From NCBI RefSeq assembly GCF_019219065.1, contig NZ_JAHUWK010000001.1, positions 1,210,002 through 1,274,001 of the forward strand: a stretch of DNA of 64,000 bases, written 5' to 3'. The notes beneath the pieces were generated by a model, which had not been told where the DNA came from, did not search any database, and was given only the letters and a program-made list of their open reading frames with translations. Each line of letters begins with the position of its first letter. Position 1 is the first letter of the stretch. The translations under genes and the position numbers were made by a program. The DNA comes from Duganella sp. sic0402. Lineage in GTDB: Bacteria; Pseudomonadota; Gammaproteobacteria; Burkholderiales; Burkholderiaceae_D. Shown here piece by piece: positions 1 through 9,474 of this stretch.

Positions 1-472
1 CGGCGATCGAATAGTCGCCCGCCAGGTACTCATGCTCTGCCAGGTGCGCATCCAGCACGCGGAACAAACGCTTGCTCTCGCCCTGATAGCGGTCAATAGC
101 CGGCTGTATCTTTTCCGGAAAATAGCGATGGAAGACATTCGCCTGTCCCATCATCGGGCCGATGCCGCCCATCTGGAACATCAGCCATTGCAGCACTTGC
201 GAACGTCCCTTGAAGTCCGAGGGCATCAGCTCACCGGTCTTTTCGGCCAGATAGATCAGGATGGCGCCGGACTCGAACACCGCGAAATTATCCTCGGCGC
301 GGTCGACAATGGCCGGGATGCGCCCGTTCGGATTCAGTGCCAGGAACCACGGCTGCTTCTGCTCGCCGGCCGCCAGGTCCAGCGCATGCAGCGTGTAGAC
401 CAGTTCCAGCTCTTCCAGTGCGATGGAGATTTTGTGGCCATTGGGTGTAGCGGCTGTGTACAAATCGATCAT
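1..472 (-). CDS. Glutathione S-transferase family protein (partial, C-terminus beyond window)
   Basis: The reading frame starts at the ATG at 472 and runs off the left edge after 157 codons, so only the N-terminal part is visible. It begins [14 protein letters not shown], followed by [11 protein letters not shown], a [15 protein letters not shown] segment and [16 protein letters not shown]. These are the glutathione-site and helical-domain signatures of the Nu-class/YfcG-like GSTs, which act as cytoplasmic glutathione-dependent disulfide-bond oxidoreductases. The TPNG stretch replaces the catalytic Ser/Tyr/Cys region of classical GSTs, as in YfcG. It is divergent from the aminopeptidase gene that follows, with about 120 bp between them. 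The family call is firm; the exact substrate is unknown. Confidence 0.88.
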   Translation of the reverse strand, partial: MIDLYTAATPNGHKISIALEELELVYTLHALDLAAGEQKQPWFLALNPNGRIPAIVDRAEDNFAVFESGAILIYLAEKTGELMPSDFKGRSQVLQWLMFQMGGIGPMMGQANVFHRYFPEKIQPAIDRYQGESKRLFRVLDAHLAEHEYLAGDYSIA

Positions 473-595
473 GTCTGTGCCTTTTCCGGAAAAATTCACC
501 AGGCCAGATCATAATCCTATTTGAGATTTGACAGCGCCCACAGTTCGCCGTAGATTGCTCGCTTGCCCAAAAGGCCAGTTTATCAAAGGAAGAAC

Positions 596-3253
596 ATGCA
601 ACGCAGTCTGATTTCGCTCGCCGTCATGGCGCTGCTGGGATTGTCCGCTGGCGCACCTACCCTGGTTGCCGCCGCTCCTGCCGCCAAGGCCGCGCAAGTC
701 ACCACCCAGCTTCCGCGCACCGCCGTCCCGACGCATTATGCGCTGTCGCTGACACCCGACGCCGCCAATAGTAGCTTCAGCGCCAGCGTAACCATCGCGC
801 TCGACGTCAAGCAAGCCACCTCCAGCCTGACGCTGCAGGCAGCCGACCTGAAATTCAGCGCCGCTGCCATCAGCGCCGGTCCAGGCAAGGCATTGCAGCA
901 GTCCAGCAAGATCGATGTCGATGCTGATCAGCAGACCGCTACCTTCCACTTTGCAGAATCGCTCAAGCCGGGCAGCTATCAGCTCAAGCTGGACTACACC
1001 GGCATTATCGGCACCCAGGCGTCCGGCCTGTTCTCGCTGGACTATGACAACGGCGGCGTGAAGAAACGCGCGCTGTATACGCAGTTTGAAAACTCCGACG
1101 CGCGCCGCATGATCCCGTCGTGGGACGAGCCATTCTACAAAGCCACCTTCGCGCTGGAAGCGACCATCCCGGCCGGCCAGCTGGCGGTGTCGAATATGCC
1201 GGTCACCTCGACCAGCAAGCTGGCCGACGGCCGTGAGCTGGTACGCTTTGCCACCTCGCCCAAGATGTCGACCTACCTGCTGTTCTTCGGCGTGGGCGAA
1301 TTCGAGCGCGCCACCGCCATGCAGGACGGCGTGGAGCTGGGCGTGATTACGCAAAAGGGTACGCTGGGCCAGGCGCAGTTTGCGCTGGACTCGTCGCGCG
1401 ACGTGCTGAAAGAGTACAACGACTACTTCGGCGTCAAATACCCGCTGCCCAAGCTGGATAATATCGCTGCGCCGGGCCGCAGCCAGTTCTTCAGCGCGAT
1501 GGAAAACTGGGGCGCCATCTTCACCTTTGAAAATTCGATCCTGCTCGATCCGCGCGTCGCTACGCAATCGGACAAGGAAGTCTCCTTCCTGGTGGCCGCG
1601 CACGAAATGGCGCACCAATGGTTTGGCGACCTGGTCACCATGGCATGGTGGGACGACCTGTGGCTGAACGAAGGTTTCGCCTCGTGGATGGAATCGCGCA
1701 CCACTGACCGCCTGCATCCGGAATGGAACTGGCATCTGCGCGCGGTTGACACGCGAGACGGCGCGATGGCCCGCGACGCGCTGGCCACCACCCATCCGGT
1801 GGTGCAGCGCATCGCCACGGTGGAGCAAGCCAGCCAGGCCTTCGACAGCATCACCTACAGCAAGGGCGAGGCGGTGATCCGCATGCTGGAAAGCTATGTC
1901 GGCGAAGACGCCTGGCGCAGCGGCGTGCGCAGCTACATGGCCAGGCATGCTTATGGCAACACGGTGTCCGATGACCTGTGGCGCGAAATCGAAAAAGCCG
2001 CGCGCAAGCCGATCACCGCGATTGCACACGACTTCACGCTGCAGCCTGGCGTACCGCTGATCCGCGTGGCGGACGCCGTCTGCAAGAACGGCAAGACCAC
2101 CGTCCAGCTGACCCAGGGCGAATTCAGCCTGGATCAGGAAAACAAGAAGCCGTTGAGCTGGCGCGTGCCGGTCATCGCGCAGACCATCGGCGGCACCACC
2201 GTGCGTGCGCTGGTCAGCGGCGGCAAGGCCAGCATGACGCTGCCGGGCTGCGGCGCGGTGCTGGTCAACGCCGGCCAGAGCGGCTACTACCGCACGCTGT
2301 ACTCGCCGAAGGCGTTCAGCACGCTGGCCGCCGATTTCGCCAGCATGCCGACCATCGATCAACTGGGCCTGCTGGCCGACAGCTGGGCGCTGGGCCTGGC
2401 CGGCCACATGCCAGCCTCCGGCTTCCTCGATCTGGCCGCCAACGCACCTGCCGACGCTGCACCGGAAGTGTGGCAGCGCATCGCCGGCGTATTGGCCGGC
2501 CTGCATGGCCGCTACGAAGGCCAGCAGGAACAGCGCGCCGCACTGGAACGATTTACGCGTGCGCGCCTGGCGCCGGTATTTGCCCGCGTCGGCTGGACTG
2601 CCAACAAGGACGAAGCTGCAACCGTCGCCAATCTGCGCGCCACCCTGATCCGGGTGCTGGGCGAAGTCGGCGACCCGGCCGTGATCGCCGAAGCCAATCG
2701 CCGCTATGCGGCCTCCGCGACCGACAAGACGGCGCTGCCGCCAGCACTGCGCCGTCCTGTGCTGGGCGTGATCGCGGCCAATGCCGATGCAGCGACCTGG
2801 GAGCAATTGCACGCCGCCGCCAAAGCCGAGCAATCGAGCATGATCAAGGCCGAGCTGTATAACCTGCTGGGCGCAGCCGACGACAAGGCGCTGGCGCAGC
2901 GCGCGCTGGAGCTGGCACTGACCGACGAACCGGGCGCCACGGCCGGTGCATCGATCATCAGCCGCGTGGCGGGCAATCATCCAGACCTGGCGTTTGACTT
3001 TGCCATCGCCCACCGCGAACAGATCGACAAGATCGTCGACATCGCGTCGCGCAGCCGCTACTTCCCCGGCCTGGGCGGACGCTCGTCCGATCCGGCCATG
3101 ATTGGCAAGCTGCGCGCCTACGCTGCGCAATACCTGCGCGCCGAAGCGCAGGGCGATACCAAAACCGCGATCGCGTCGATTGAGTACCGCATCAAGGTGC
3201 GCACGCAACGCCTGCCGCAGATCGACGCCTGGCTGAAACAGCACGCCGGCTAA
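596..3253 (+). CDS. Secreted M1-family zinc aminopeptidase
   Basis: The product (885 aa) is a gluzincin that removes N-terminal amino acids from peptides. An N-terminal signal peptide (MQRSLISLAVMALLGL, Ala-rich cleavage region) places it in the periplasm or outside the cell. The zinc site is complete: HEMAH with H336, E337 and H340, and the third ligand E359 in NEGFASW. The substrate-binding exopeptidase motif appears as SAMEN at residues 300-304 rather than the usual GAMEN. The C-terminal half is the helical ERAP1-like domain. The ATG at 596 is preferred over an in-frame TTG at 563 because AAAGGA lies just upstream and the signal peptide then starts at residue 1. It appears monocistronic. 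Confidence 0.95.
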   Translation: MQRSLISLAVMALLGLSAGAPTLVAAAPAAKAAQVTTQLPRTAVPTHYALSLTPDAANSSFSASVTIALDVKQATSSLTLQAADLKFSAAAISAGPGKALQQSSKIDVDADQQTATFHFAESLKPGSYQLKLDYTGIIGTQASGLFSLDYDNGGVKKRALYTQFENSDARRMIPSWDEPFYKATFALEATIPAGQLAVSNMPVTSTSKLADGRELVRFATSPKMSTYLLFFGVGEFERATAMQDGVELGVITQKGTLGQAQFALDSSRDVLKEYNDYFGVKYPLPKLDNIAAPGRSQFFSAMENWGAIFTFENSILLDPRVATQSDKEVSFLVAAHEMAHQWFGDLVTMAWWDDLWLNEGFASWMESRTTDRLHPEWNWHLRAVDTRDGAMARDALATTHPVVQRIATVEQASQAFDSITYSKGEAVIRMLESYVGEDAWRSGVRSYMARHAYGNTVSDDLWREIEKAARKPITAIAHDFTLQPGVPLIRVADAVCKNGKTTVQLTQGEFSLDQENKKPLSWRVPVIAQTIGGTTVRALVSGGKASMTLPGCGAVLVNAGQSGYYRTLYSPKAFSTLAADFASMPTIDQLGLLADSWALGLAGHMPASGFLDLAANAPADAAPEVWQRIAGVLAGLHGRYEGQQEQRAALERFTRARLAPVFARVGWTANKDEAATVANLRATLIRVLGEVGDPAVIAEANRRYAASATDKTALPPALRRPVLGVIAANADAATWEQLHAAAKAEQSSMIKAELYNLLGAADDKALAQRALELALTDEPGATAGASIISRVAGNHPDLAFDFAIAHREQIDKIVDIASRSRYFPGLGGRSSDPAMIGKLRAYAAQYLRAEAQGDTKTAIASIEYRIKVRTQRLPQIDAWLKQHAG

Positions 3254-3262
3254 GCAAAAAAA

Positions 3263-3292
3263 AACCAGCATCATCGCGAGATGGTGCTGGTT
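3263..3292. terminator. Hairpin after the aminopeptidase gene
   Basis: AACCAGCATCATC pairs with GATGGTGCTGGTT (13 bp, one G-T) around a GCGA loop. It is preceded by a run of nine A, so the U-tract lies on the minus-strand transcript. The plus-strand side has only a weak TT end. It may work as a bidirectional terminator. Confidence 0.5.
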
Positions 3293-3632
3293 ACAAAACG
3301 CTCGAAAGCGTGGGGATGTTACTGAGGTCCGCCGACTATGGTGTCGGCCTGGAGCAAATTTGTGCCGGGCTTTCTCGGTCCGGCAACCGGGCGCTGGGCT
3401 TAACCTCGCGCTATGGGTTCTACTTTGCCACCGATCGGCAAAGACAGGCTTAGGACTTCATTAAGGTAATGCTTAAGGAAACTTAAGCGGGAGGAGTGGT
3501 GCCGGTGTTTCAGGCCACCGGCCAGCCTGCTGAGCTATGCTGCGTGTACGTCCGCGCCATCTTGGGCGCGGGGCCAGTTGCAGCATGCTGTTGCCAGCGG
3601 AAGCAATAATATTTGGACAATATGACGGCGAA
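3293..3632. other. Non-coding stretch with several small hairpins
   Basis: No credible gene is seen in this stretch. It contains a series of short perfect inverted repeats: ACGCT/AGCGT near 3298-3311, GCCGAC/GTCGGC at 3331-3348, CTTTGCC/GGCAAAG at 3423-3443, and GCTTAAG-GAAA-CTTAAGC at 3471-3488 with a GNRA-type loop. It could be a structured leader for the downstream YceI-like gene or a small RNA. No known riboswitch consensus was recognised. Confidence 0.35.
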
Positions 3633-4310
3633 ATGACGTACACAAAATTTACCTTGCGATTATCTGCGGCGCTGCTGGCACTGAGCGCTTGCTCGCCATT
3701 GCCGCCACCGGCAGCGCCTGCCTCACCGCCGCCGCACGCAGCGGCCGTTCAGGCGCAGCAGCCCGCCGATAGCGGCCCGCTGCTGCACATCGACAGCGCG
3801 CGCTCGCTGATCGTGGCGACAGTGCGGCGCGGCGGCATGCTGGCGCGGCTGGGCCACGATCATGTGGTGGCCAGTCACGCCATCAGCGGCAGCGTTTCGC
3901 CATCGCGCAATCACGCGGATTTCACGTTCCGCCTCGATCAGATGAAAATCGATGAAGCGGATCTGCGCCAGGCCGCCGGCCTGGAGAAACAGCCTTCTGC
4001 CGACGCCATCGAAGGCACGCGCTTCAACATGCTGAACAAAGTGCTGGACGCGGACCGTTATCCGCTGGTGCGGGTGCAGGCGGAACGCCTTGCCACTGAC
4101 CAGCCGCTGCGGGTCGCCATCACGCTGCATGGTGTCACGCGCACGCTGGAGGTCCCGGTGGAGCTGCGCGAAGAAGCGGGCGCCATCCAGGTGAAAGGCG
4201 CGTTCACGCTGAAGCAGACCGATTTCGGCCTCACGCCGTTCTCGGTCATGGCCGGCGCCATGTCGGTGCAGGACCAGATGGAACTGCGCTTCGACCTGCT
4301 GGCCAAATAA
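3633..4310 (+). CDS. YceI-like domain lipoprotein
   Basis: The predicted product is about 225 aa. The N-terminus MTYTKFTLRLSAALLALSAC ends in a lipobox-like LSAC, followed by a Pro/Ala-rich linker, so it should be a membrane-anchored lipoprotein. The rest resembles the YceI lipocalin-like beta-barrel family (isoprenoid or amphiphile binding): an HIDSARS start, a central NMLNKVLDADRYPLV segment, a VTLHGVTRTLEVPV-like strand pair and an FTLKQTDFG strand near the end. The ATG at 3633 gives the signal peptide directly. Earlier in-frame ATGs at 3537 and 3585 would add a non-hydrophobic extension. The Shine-Dalgarno sequence is poor at all three. The ligand is unknown. Confidence 0.8.
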   Translation: MTYTKFTLRLSAALLALSACSPLPPPAAPASPPPHAAAVQAQQPADSGPLLHIDSARSLIVATVRRGGMLARLGHDHVVASHAISGSVSPSRNHADFTFRLDQMKIDEADLRQAAGLEKQPSADAIEGTRFNMLNKVLDADRYPLVRVQAERLATDQPLRVAITLHGVTRTLEVPVELREEAGAIQVKGAFTLKQTDFGLTPFSVMAGAMSVQDQMELRFDLLAK

Positions 4311-4315
4311 AAAAA

Positions 4316-4338
4316 GGCCCGCAGCAAAGGCGCGGGCC
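4316..4338. terminator. Intrinsic terminator between convergent genes
   Basis: GGCCCGC and GCGGGCC form a 7-bp GC stem. A seven-base A run precedes it on the plus strand, which gives a U-tract on the minus transcript. It sits between the convergent YceI-like and LysE genes and probably serves at least the minus-strand exporter gene. Confidence 0.65.
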
Positions 4339-4433
4339 GAAGGTTTCAAATCGGGAGAGACTTGAAAGAGCAAAGACAGTATCTCAGCCCCGCATGACGC
4401 CATGATGACATGGCGCGCTCCCGAATAAACTTT

Positions 4434-5063
4434 TTAACGGGCGATGATGAGGCGCAGGCCAAGCACGATGAACACAGCGCCAGCGACGCGGTCCATCCAC
4501 TTGCCGGCTTTCGGCGTGCGATTGATCCACGCGCCCACCGCGCCGGAAAAATAACCGAGCAAACCAAACAGCAGCACCGCCTGCGTAGTGAACAGCAGAC
4601 CCAGTTGCGCCGTCTGCCAGGCCGCATCGCCACGCTCCGCCACCACAAACTGCGGCAGGAAGGACAGGAAGAACAGCACCACCTTGGGATTGATCATATT
4701 GGCGAACAGTCCCTTGGTGAACAGCTTGCCCAGGCTTTCATCCGGCAAGCCCGCGCCTTCCACGCGCGCGCCGCCACGGCTGCGCAAGGCGCCGGCGCCT
4801 AGCCAGATCAGATAGGCGCCGCCCAGCAGTTTCAGCGCGCCAAACGCCATCGGCGAAGCTTTGATCAGCGCACCGACGCCAAACGCCGCGAGCACGGTGT
4901 GACTCAGGCAGCCCAGCGCGCAGCCCAGGCCAAATAGCATGCCCTGGCGGCGCCCGCGCGACATGCCAACGCTCAGCACCATCAGGTTGTCCGGCCCCGG
5001 CGAAACGGTGATCAGCAGCGCGGCGCTGAGAAATCCAATAAACTGTTCTGGCGAGATGAGCAA
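4434..5063 (-). CDS. LysE/RhtB-family amino-acid exporter
   Basis: This 209-aa, strongly hydrophobic protein has about six membrane segments. The N-terminal signature SAALLITVSPGPDNL is typical of the LysE/RhtB translocators, which export amino acids and related metabolites across the inner membrane. A conserved ALKLLGGAYLIWLG segment follows the first helical hairpin, and INPKVVLFFLSFLPQF lies in the middle, as usual in the family. The length fits the family. The gene is divergent from the hybrid kinase gene, with about 100 bp of shared upstream DNA. The exported substrate cannot be predicted. Confidence 0.93.
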   Translation of the reverse strand: MLISPEQFIGFLSAALLITVSPGPDNLMVLSVGMSRGRRQGMLFGLGCALGCLSHTVLAAFGVGALIKASPMAFGALKLLGGAYLIWLGAGALRSRGGARVEGAGLPDESLGKLFTKGLFANMINPKVVLFFLSFLPQFVVAERGDAAWQTAQLGLLFTTQAVLLFGLLGYFSGAVGAWINRTPKAGKWMDRVAGAVFIVLGLRLIIAR

Positions 5064-5163
5064 GATACTTCCCTACGGCGCAAAACCTTCATCATACCAA
5101 AGCGCTAAGTTCTCGTTTAAAATGGCTGAAATAACTTCTATAACAGCCGGCGCGCGCACACCG

Positions 5164-7977
5164 ATGAGCAAAGCGAGCATGACCCACAGCCTGATCGCCT
5201 ATCTGCGCCGCTATGCCCTGCTCCTCCTGCTGACTCTTTGCCTGCCCGCCAGCGCTACGCCCATCGCGCTAGCCAACGCCAGCATCGACCTGGCCAAGAC
5301 CGGCAAGCTCTATGCTGACAACGGCGAACCGTATCCGCTCAACGCCGCCGGCCTGCCGGCCATGCTGGCCAGCCTCAAGCCCGCAAACAGCGTCAACCTG
5401 CTGGGCGGCGGCTACTGGCTGTACGCGGAACTGCATAATACCGGCGGCCAGACGCAGTGGGTGATCGATCCCAACGACACGCTGATCGACATGGTCGACA
5501 TCCAGGTCTACAGCGAGGATGGCGGGATCCGCCAGCTGCTGACCGGCTACCGCCAGCCGCATTCCTATATGCTCCACTATGGCAAGGACATCGACCTGGA
5601 GCCGGGCCAGCGCTACCAGGTGCTGATACGCTTCTCCAGTCCTTACTATGCGCGCACACCGGTGTTCTCGGTGCTGCCGCGCACTGACTACCAGCAGCTG
5701 GTGGCCAGGGAGAATGTGCTGATCATCGGCTCGGTGGGCGCACTGCTGGCGCTGACCGTGTTCAACTTCTTCATCTATTCGATCACGCGCGACCGCTCCT
5801 CGCTGTACTACTCGCTGTATGTGCTGTGCTATGCGGTGGCCTGGGGCATGACCTTCCACATGTCGGCCGACCTGTTCGGCTGGCATAAGCTGCACTGGCA
5901 CTACGTGCCCTTCTTCCTGCTGCCTGTGCTGAGCACCCTGTTCTACACCACCTTCCTGCGGCTGAAGGAAACCGCACCGCGCCTGTACCGGCTCAGCCGC
6001 ATCAACATCGTGCTGCCGCTGCTGACATTGCCGAGCTGTTTCCTGGCGCTCAGCTACGCGCACACCATCGCCACCATCGTCATCACCATCTGGATGACAA
6101 TGGCGCTGGCCACCGGCATCATCGTCTGGCGCGGCGGCTATTATCCGGCGCGCTTCTTCGTGCTGGGCTTTGTGGCGCTGATGATACCGGGGCTGGTGAT
6201 TTTGCCGGCCAACGTTGGCCTGATCCCGGCACTGGTCAGCAATGCGCAGTTGTTCACACTGCTGGGCGGCACGCTGGATGGGGTGCTGCTGGCGTTCGCG
6301 CTGGCCGACCAGATCCGCCTGCTGCGCAACAACCTGGAACAGCGGGTCAACGAACGCACCGTCGAACTGACCGAAGCCAAGGAACACGCGGAAGTGGTCA
6401 GCCGCCACCGCATCGACTTCCTGTCGGCGATGAGCCACGACATCCGCACCCCGCTGGCCGGCGTGATCGGCATGATCAAGTTCGCCATGCGCGACCAGTC
6501 AGTGCGCGGCCGTACCGAGGAATACCTGCGCATCGGCCTGCAAAACAGCGAGTCGCTGCTGGCCATCCTCAACGACATTCTGGATTTTTCCAAGATCGAC
6601 GCCGGCCGCCTGTCGATTGAAACCGTGGACTTCGACCTGATTGCGCTGATCGACGACGCGGTCGGGATCCTGCAGCAGCAAGCCGACGCCAAGAGCCTGC
6701 TGCTGCGCTATGAGCTGGCGCTGGACCTGCCGCGCTATGTGCGCGGCGATCCGACGCGGCTGCGCCAGATCCTGCTCAACCTGCTGGGCAACGCCATCAA
6801 ATTCACCGACCGTGGCGAAGTACGGCTGGACGCATCGGCGCTGCGGAATACCGACGGCCGCGCCAGCATCAGCTTCGATGTCAGCGACACTGGTCCCGGC
6901 ATCCCGCCCGAAGCGCTGCCACGGCTGTTCCAGAAATTCGAGCAGGCCGACCATTCGACCACGCGCCGTTACGGCGGCACAGGCCTGGGCCTGGCGATCT
7001 GCAAAGAGCTGGTGGAACTGATGGGCGGCGCCATTGCCGTGTCGAGCCGCGTAGGCGCCGGCTCCACCTTCAGCTTTACGCTGCCGCTGGAACTGGGCGC
7101 GGCGCCGGTCGGCGATCCGTCCATATTGCCGCGCAAGGAACATCATGCCTACCGCTTGCGGGTGCTGTGCGCCGAGGATGTGCGCACCAACCAGATCATC
7201 GTCAGCACGCTGCTGGAAGGCATGGGCCACGATATCCGCATCGTCGAAAACGGCTTGCAGGCGCTGCATGCGCTCAGCACCGCTGCCTACGACATGGTGC
7301 TGATGGATGGACGCATGCCGATGATGGATGGCGAACAGGCGACGCGGCTGATCCGCGCCGGCGGCAGCGAAGACTATCGCGTGCTCGATCCGGCGATTCC
7401 CATCATCGCGCTGACCGCCAACGCCAGCGACCATGACCGCGCGCGCTACCTGGCGGTGGGCATGGACGGCTTCCTCAGCAAGCCAGTGGACGAGCGGCTG
7501 CTGTACGACCAGGTGGAGAAAATCATCGCTCAGCACCTCAGCCGTGGCCGCCAGTTGCGCGCAACCGACGCGGAGCAGTTGGCCGCCCAGCGCAGCAAGC
7601 TGGACGAGCAGTTCGGTGTGGCGCCGGAAGCGCTGCCGGCGGCGAATCCGGACACGGTGCAGATCATGCCGCTGGCCGGGCTGTCGCACAAGCATATCCA
7701 GCGCATCACCCAGGCCTTCCTTGACGAAGCGCCGCGCCGGCTGGAAACCGCGCGCGCGGCGGTGGTGGCAGGCAATAGCGGCGCGGCGGCGGCGGCCATC
7801 CACGCCTTGAAAGGCAGCGCCGGCTACCTGAATTCCACACACCTGCATTCGCTGTGCCACGAAATGGAAGCCGCCGCCAGCGCCGGCGACCTGGTCGAAG
7901 TGATCGATATGCTGCCGGACGTGGAGGCGGCGCTGGACAAGGCCTGCGCCGATTTGCGCAACGCGGCGGCGGCCTAA
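5164..7977 (+). CDS. 7TMR-DISM hybrid sensor histidine kinase with REC and HPt domains
   Basis: The protein has 937 aa from the ATG at 5164; another ATG at 5179 is possible and one at 5122 less likely. Order of domains: an N-terminal signal segment, a periplasmic 7TMR-DISMED2-like domain (about 45-185), seven membrane helices (about 185-380), a short coiled coil, HisKA with H425 in FLSAMSHDIRTPL, HATPase with LLGNAIKF and GTGLGLAICKEL, a receiver domain (about 664-780) with D715 in LMDGRMPMMDG and the SKPVD lysine, and a C-terminal HPt domain with H880 in AIHALKGSAGY. It carries all relay steps in one chain. Periplasmic DISMED2 domains usually sense carbohydrate-like ligands; the signal here is unknown. 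No dedicated response regulator is adjacent. Confidence 0.92.
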   Translation: MSKASMTHSLIAYLRRYALLLLLTLCLPASATPIALANASIDLAKTGKLYADNGEPYPLNAAGLPAMLASLKPANSVNLLGGGYWLYAELHNTGGQTQWVIDPNDTLIDMVDIQVYSEDGGIRQLLTGYRQPHSYMLHYGKDIDLEPGQRYQVLIRFSSPYYARTPVFSVLPRTDYQQLVARENVLIIGSVGALLALTVFNFFIYSITRDRSSLYYSLYVLCYAVAWGMTFHMSADLFGWHKLHWHYVPFFLLPVLSTLFYTTFLRLKETAPRLYRLSRINIVLPLLTLPSCFLALSYAHTIATIVITIWMTMALATGIIVWRGGYYPARFFVLGFVALMIPGLVILPANVGLIPALVSNAQLFTLLGGTLDGVLLAFALADQIRLLRNNLEQRVNERTVELTEAKEHAEVVSRHRIDFLSAMSHDIRTPLAGVIGMIKFAMRDQSVRGRTEEYLRIGLQNSESLLAILNDILDFSKIDAGRLSIETVDFDLIALIDDAVGILQQQADAKSLLLRYELALDLPRYVRGDPTRLRQILLNLLGNAIKFTDRGEVRLDASALRNTDGRASISFDVSDTGPGIPPEALPRLFQKFEQADHSTTRRYGGTGLGLAICKELVELMGGAIAVSSRVGAGSTFSFTLPLELGAAPVGDPSILPRKEHHAYRLRVLCAEDVRTNQIIVSTLLEGMGHDIRIVENGLQALHALSTAAYDMVLMDGRMPMMDGEQATRLIRAGGSEDYRVLDPAIPIIALTANASDHDRARYLAVGMDGFLSKPVDERLLYDQVEKIIAQHLSRGRQLRATDAEQLAAQRSKLDEQFGVAPEALPAANPDTVQIMPLAGLSHKHIQRITQAFLDEAPRRLETARAAVVAGNSGAAAAAIHALKGSAGYLNSTHLHSLCHEMEAAASAGDLVEVIDMLPDVEAALDKACADLRNAAAA

Positions 7978-8036
7978 GCAAAGTTTGCGGTTTTCCGCGA
8001 CAATGGGAAGCCTCATTCCATTGCATCGGACATTAC

Positions 8037-9416
8037 ATGAATCATCCTGATAGCGCGCTGGCCGCGCGCGACGGCCTGCCGCCCGATGCGCGGCGGCTTG
8101 CCATGCTGTCGGTCGCCATCGGCGTCGGCATGGCCTCGCTCGATACCGCGATCGCCAACACCGCCCTCCCTGCCATCGCCGACCAGCTGCACACCACGCC
8201 CGCCGCCTCTGTCTGGATTGTCAACGTTTATCAATTGGCCATGGTGGCGACGCTGCTGCCGTTTGCCGCGCTGGGCGAAGTGATCGGCTACCGCCGCGTG
8301 TGCATCTTTGGCCTGGCACTGTTCACTGCCGCTTCGCTGGCCTGTGCGCTGGCGTGGTCGCTGCCGTCGCTGGTGGCGGCGCGGCTGCTGCAAGGCATAG
8401 GCGGCGCCGCGATGATGGGCGTGAACACCGCCATGGTACGCACCATCTTCCCCGCCAAGCTGCACGGCCACGGCTTCGGCCTGAATTCGCTGGTGGTGGC
8501 GGTGTCGTTTGCGGTCGGCCCGACGGCCGCCTCGCTGATCCTGGCGGTGGCCTCGTGGGAATGGCTGTTCGCCATCAACGTGCCGCTGGGCGTGGCCGCC
8601 GTGCTGCTGGCGCGCCGCGCGCTGCCGTCGTCGCCGCGCGCCAGCCACAAGATCGACACGCCCACCGCCGTTCTCAACGTGCTGGCCTTCGGTCTGCTGA
8701 TCCTCACCTTCGGCGACGCCGCGCACCAGGAAGGCTGGCGCAGGCTGCTGCCGGAAATCCTTGCCACGCTGTTCTTCTTTGCGCTGCTGCTGCGCCGCCA
8801 GGCCGGCCACGCCGCGCCGATGCTGCCGGTGGATCTGTTCAAGCGCCCGCTGTTCGCGCTGTCGTCGCTGACGGCGGCATGCACCTTCGCCACGCAGGGA
8901 CTGGCCTTCGTCTCGCTGCCGTTTTATTTTGAGCATACGCTGGGCCGCTCACCGGTAGAAACCGGCTTCCTGATGACGCCATGGGCGGTGCTGGTGGCGG
9001 TGATGGCGCCCATCGCCGGCAAGCTGAGCGACCGCTATCCGCCCGGTGCACTGGGCGGCATCGGCCTGGCGCTGCTGTCGTCCGGCATGGTGTCGCTGCT
9101 GATGCTGCCGGACCAGCCGACCTTCTTCGACATCGGCTGGCGCATGGCCTGGTGCGGCATCGGTTTCGGCTTTTTCCAGGCACCGAATCTGAAAGCCATC
9201 ATGGGCAGCGCGCCGCCATCGCGCGCAGGCGGCGCCAGTGGCGTGGTTGCGACCTCGCGGCTGATCGGCCAGGCGACCGGCGCGGCACTAGTGGCTTATT
9301 GCTTCACCATTTCCGCCACACGCGGCACCTCGTACGCGCTGGTGCTGGGCGCGGTGTTTGCCGGCGTGGCCTGCATCGCCAGCTTCGCGCGTTTGGCGGT
9401 GGCGCAGCAACCGTGA
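8037..9416 (+). CDS. MFS transporter, DHA2 (EmrB/QacA-like) family
   Basis: The product has 459 aa and many hydrophobic segments. The first helix carries SLDTAIANTALPAIA and is followed by SVWIVNVYQLAMVATLLPFAALGE, both hallmarks of the DHA2 drug:proton antiporters. A GEVIGYRRV loop corresponds to MFS motif A. It is expected to export small amphipathic compounds from the inner membrane. The ATG at 8037 follows the hybrid kinase stop by 59 bp on the same strand, so cotranscription is possible. No EmrA-type membrane-fusion partner is next to it. Confidence 0.9.
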   Translation: MNHPDSALAARDGLPPDARRLAMLSVAIGVGMASLDTAIANTALPAIADQLHTTPAASVWIVNVYQLAMVATLLPFAALGEVIGYRRVCIFGLALFTAASLACALAWSLPSLVAARLLQGIGGAAMMGVNTAMVRTIFPAKLHGHGFGLNSLVVAVSFAVGPTAASLILAVASWEWLFAINVPLGVAAVLLARRALPSSPRASHKIDTPTAVLNVLAFGLLILTFGDAAHQEGWRRLLPEILATLFFFALLLRRQAGHAAPMLPVDLFKRPLFALSSLTAACTFATQGLAFVSLPFYFEHTLGRSPVETGFLMTPWAVLVAVMAPIAGKLSDRYPPGALGGIGLALLSSGMVSLLMLPDQPTFFDIGWRMAWCGIGFGFFQAPNLKAIMGSAPPSRAGGASGVVATSRLIGQATGAALVAYCFTISATRGTSYALVLGAVFAGVACIASFARLAVAQQP

Positions 9417-9474
9417 GCCGTGATCGGGCGGACGCTGTTACACTCTTCGGCAAACCAAGACAGGAGATGACAGC

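Noticed and set aside
509..3274. A 921-codon open frame on the minus strand opposite the aminopeptidase gene
   Set aside because: It is the antisense shadow of a clear M1 peptidase with complete zinc site; its translation is rich in Arg, Gln, His and Gly and shows no domain.
3296..3345. Possible cyclic-di-GMP riboswitch (ACGCTCGAAAGCGTGGGG resembles the P2 stem)
   Set aside because: The downstream conserved GCAAAG and receptor bases of the GEMM class are missing.
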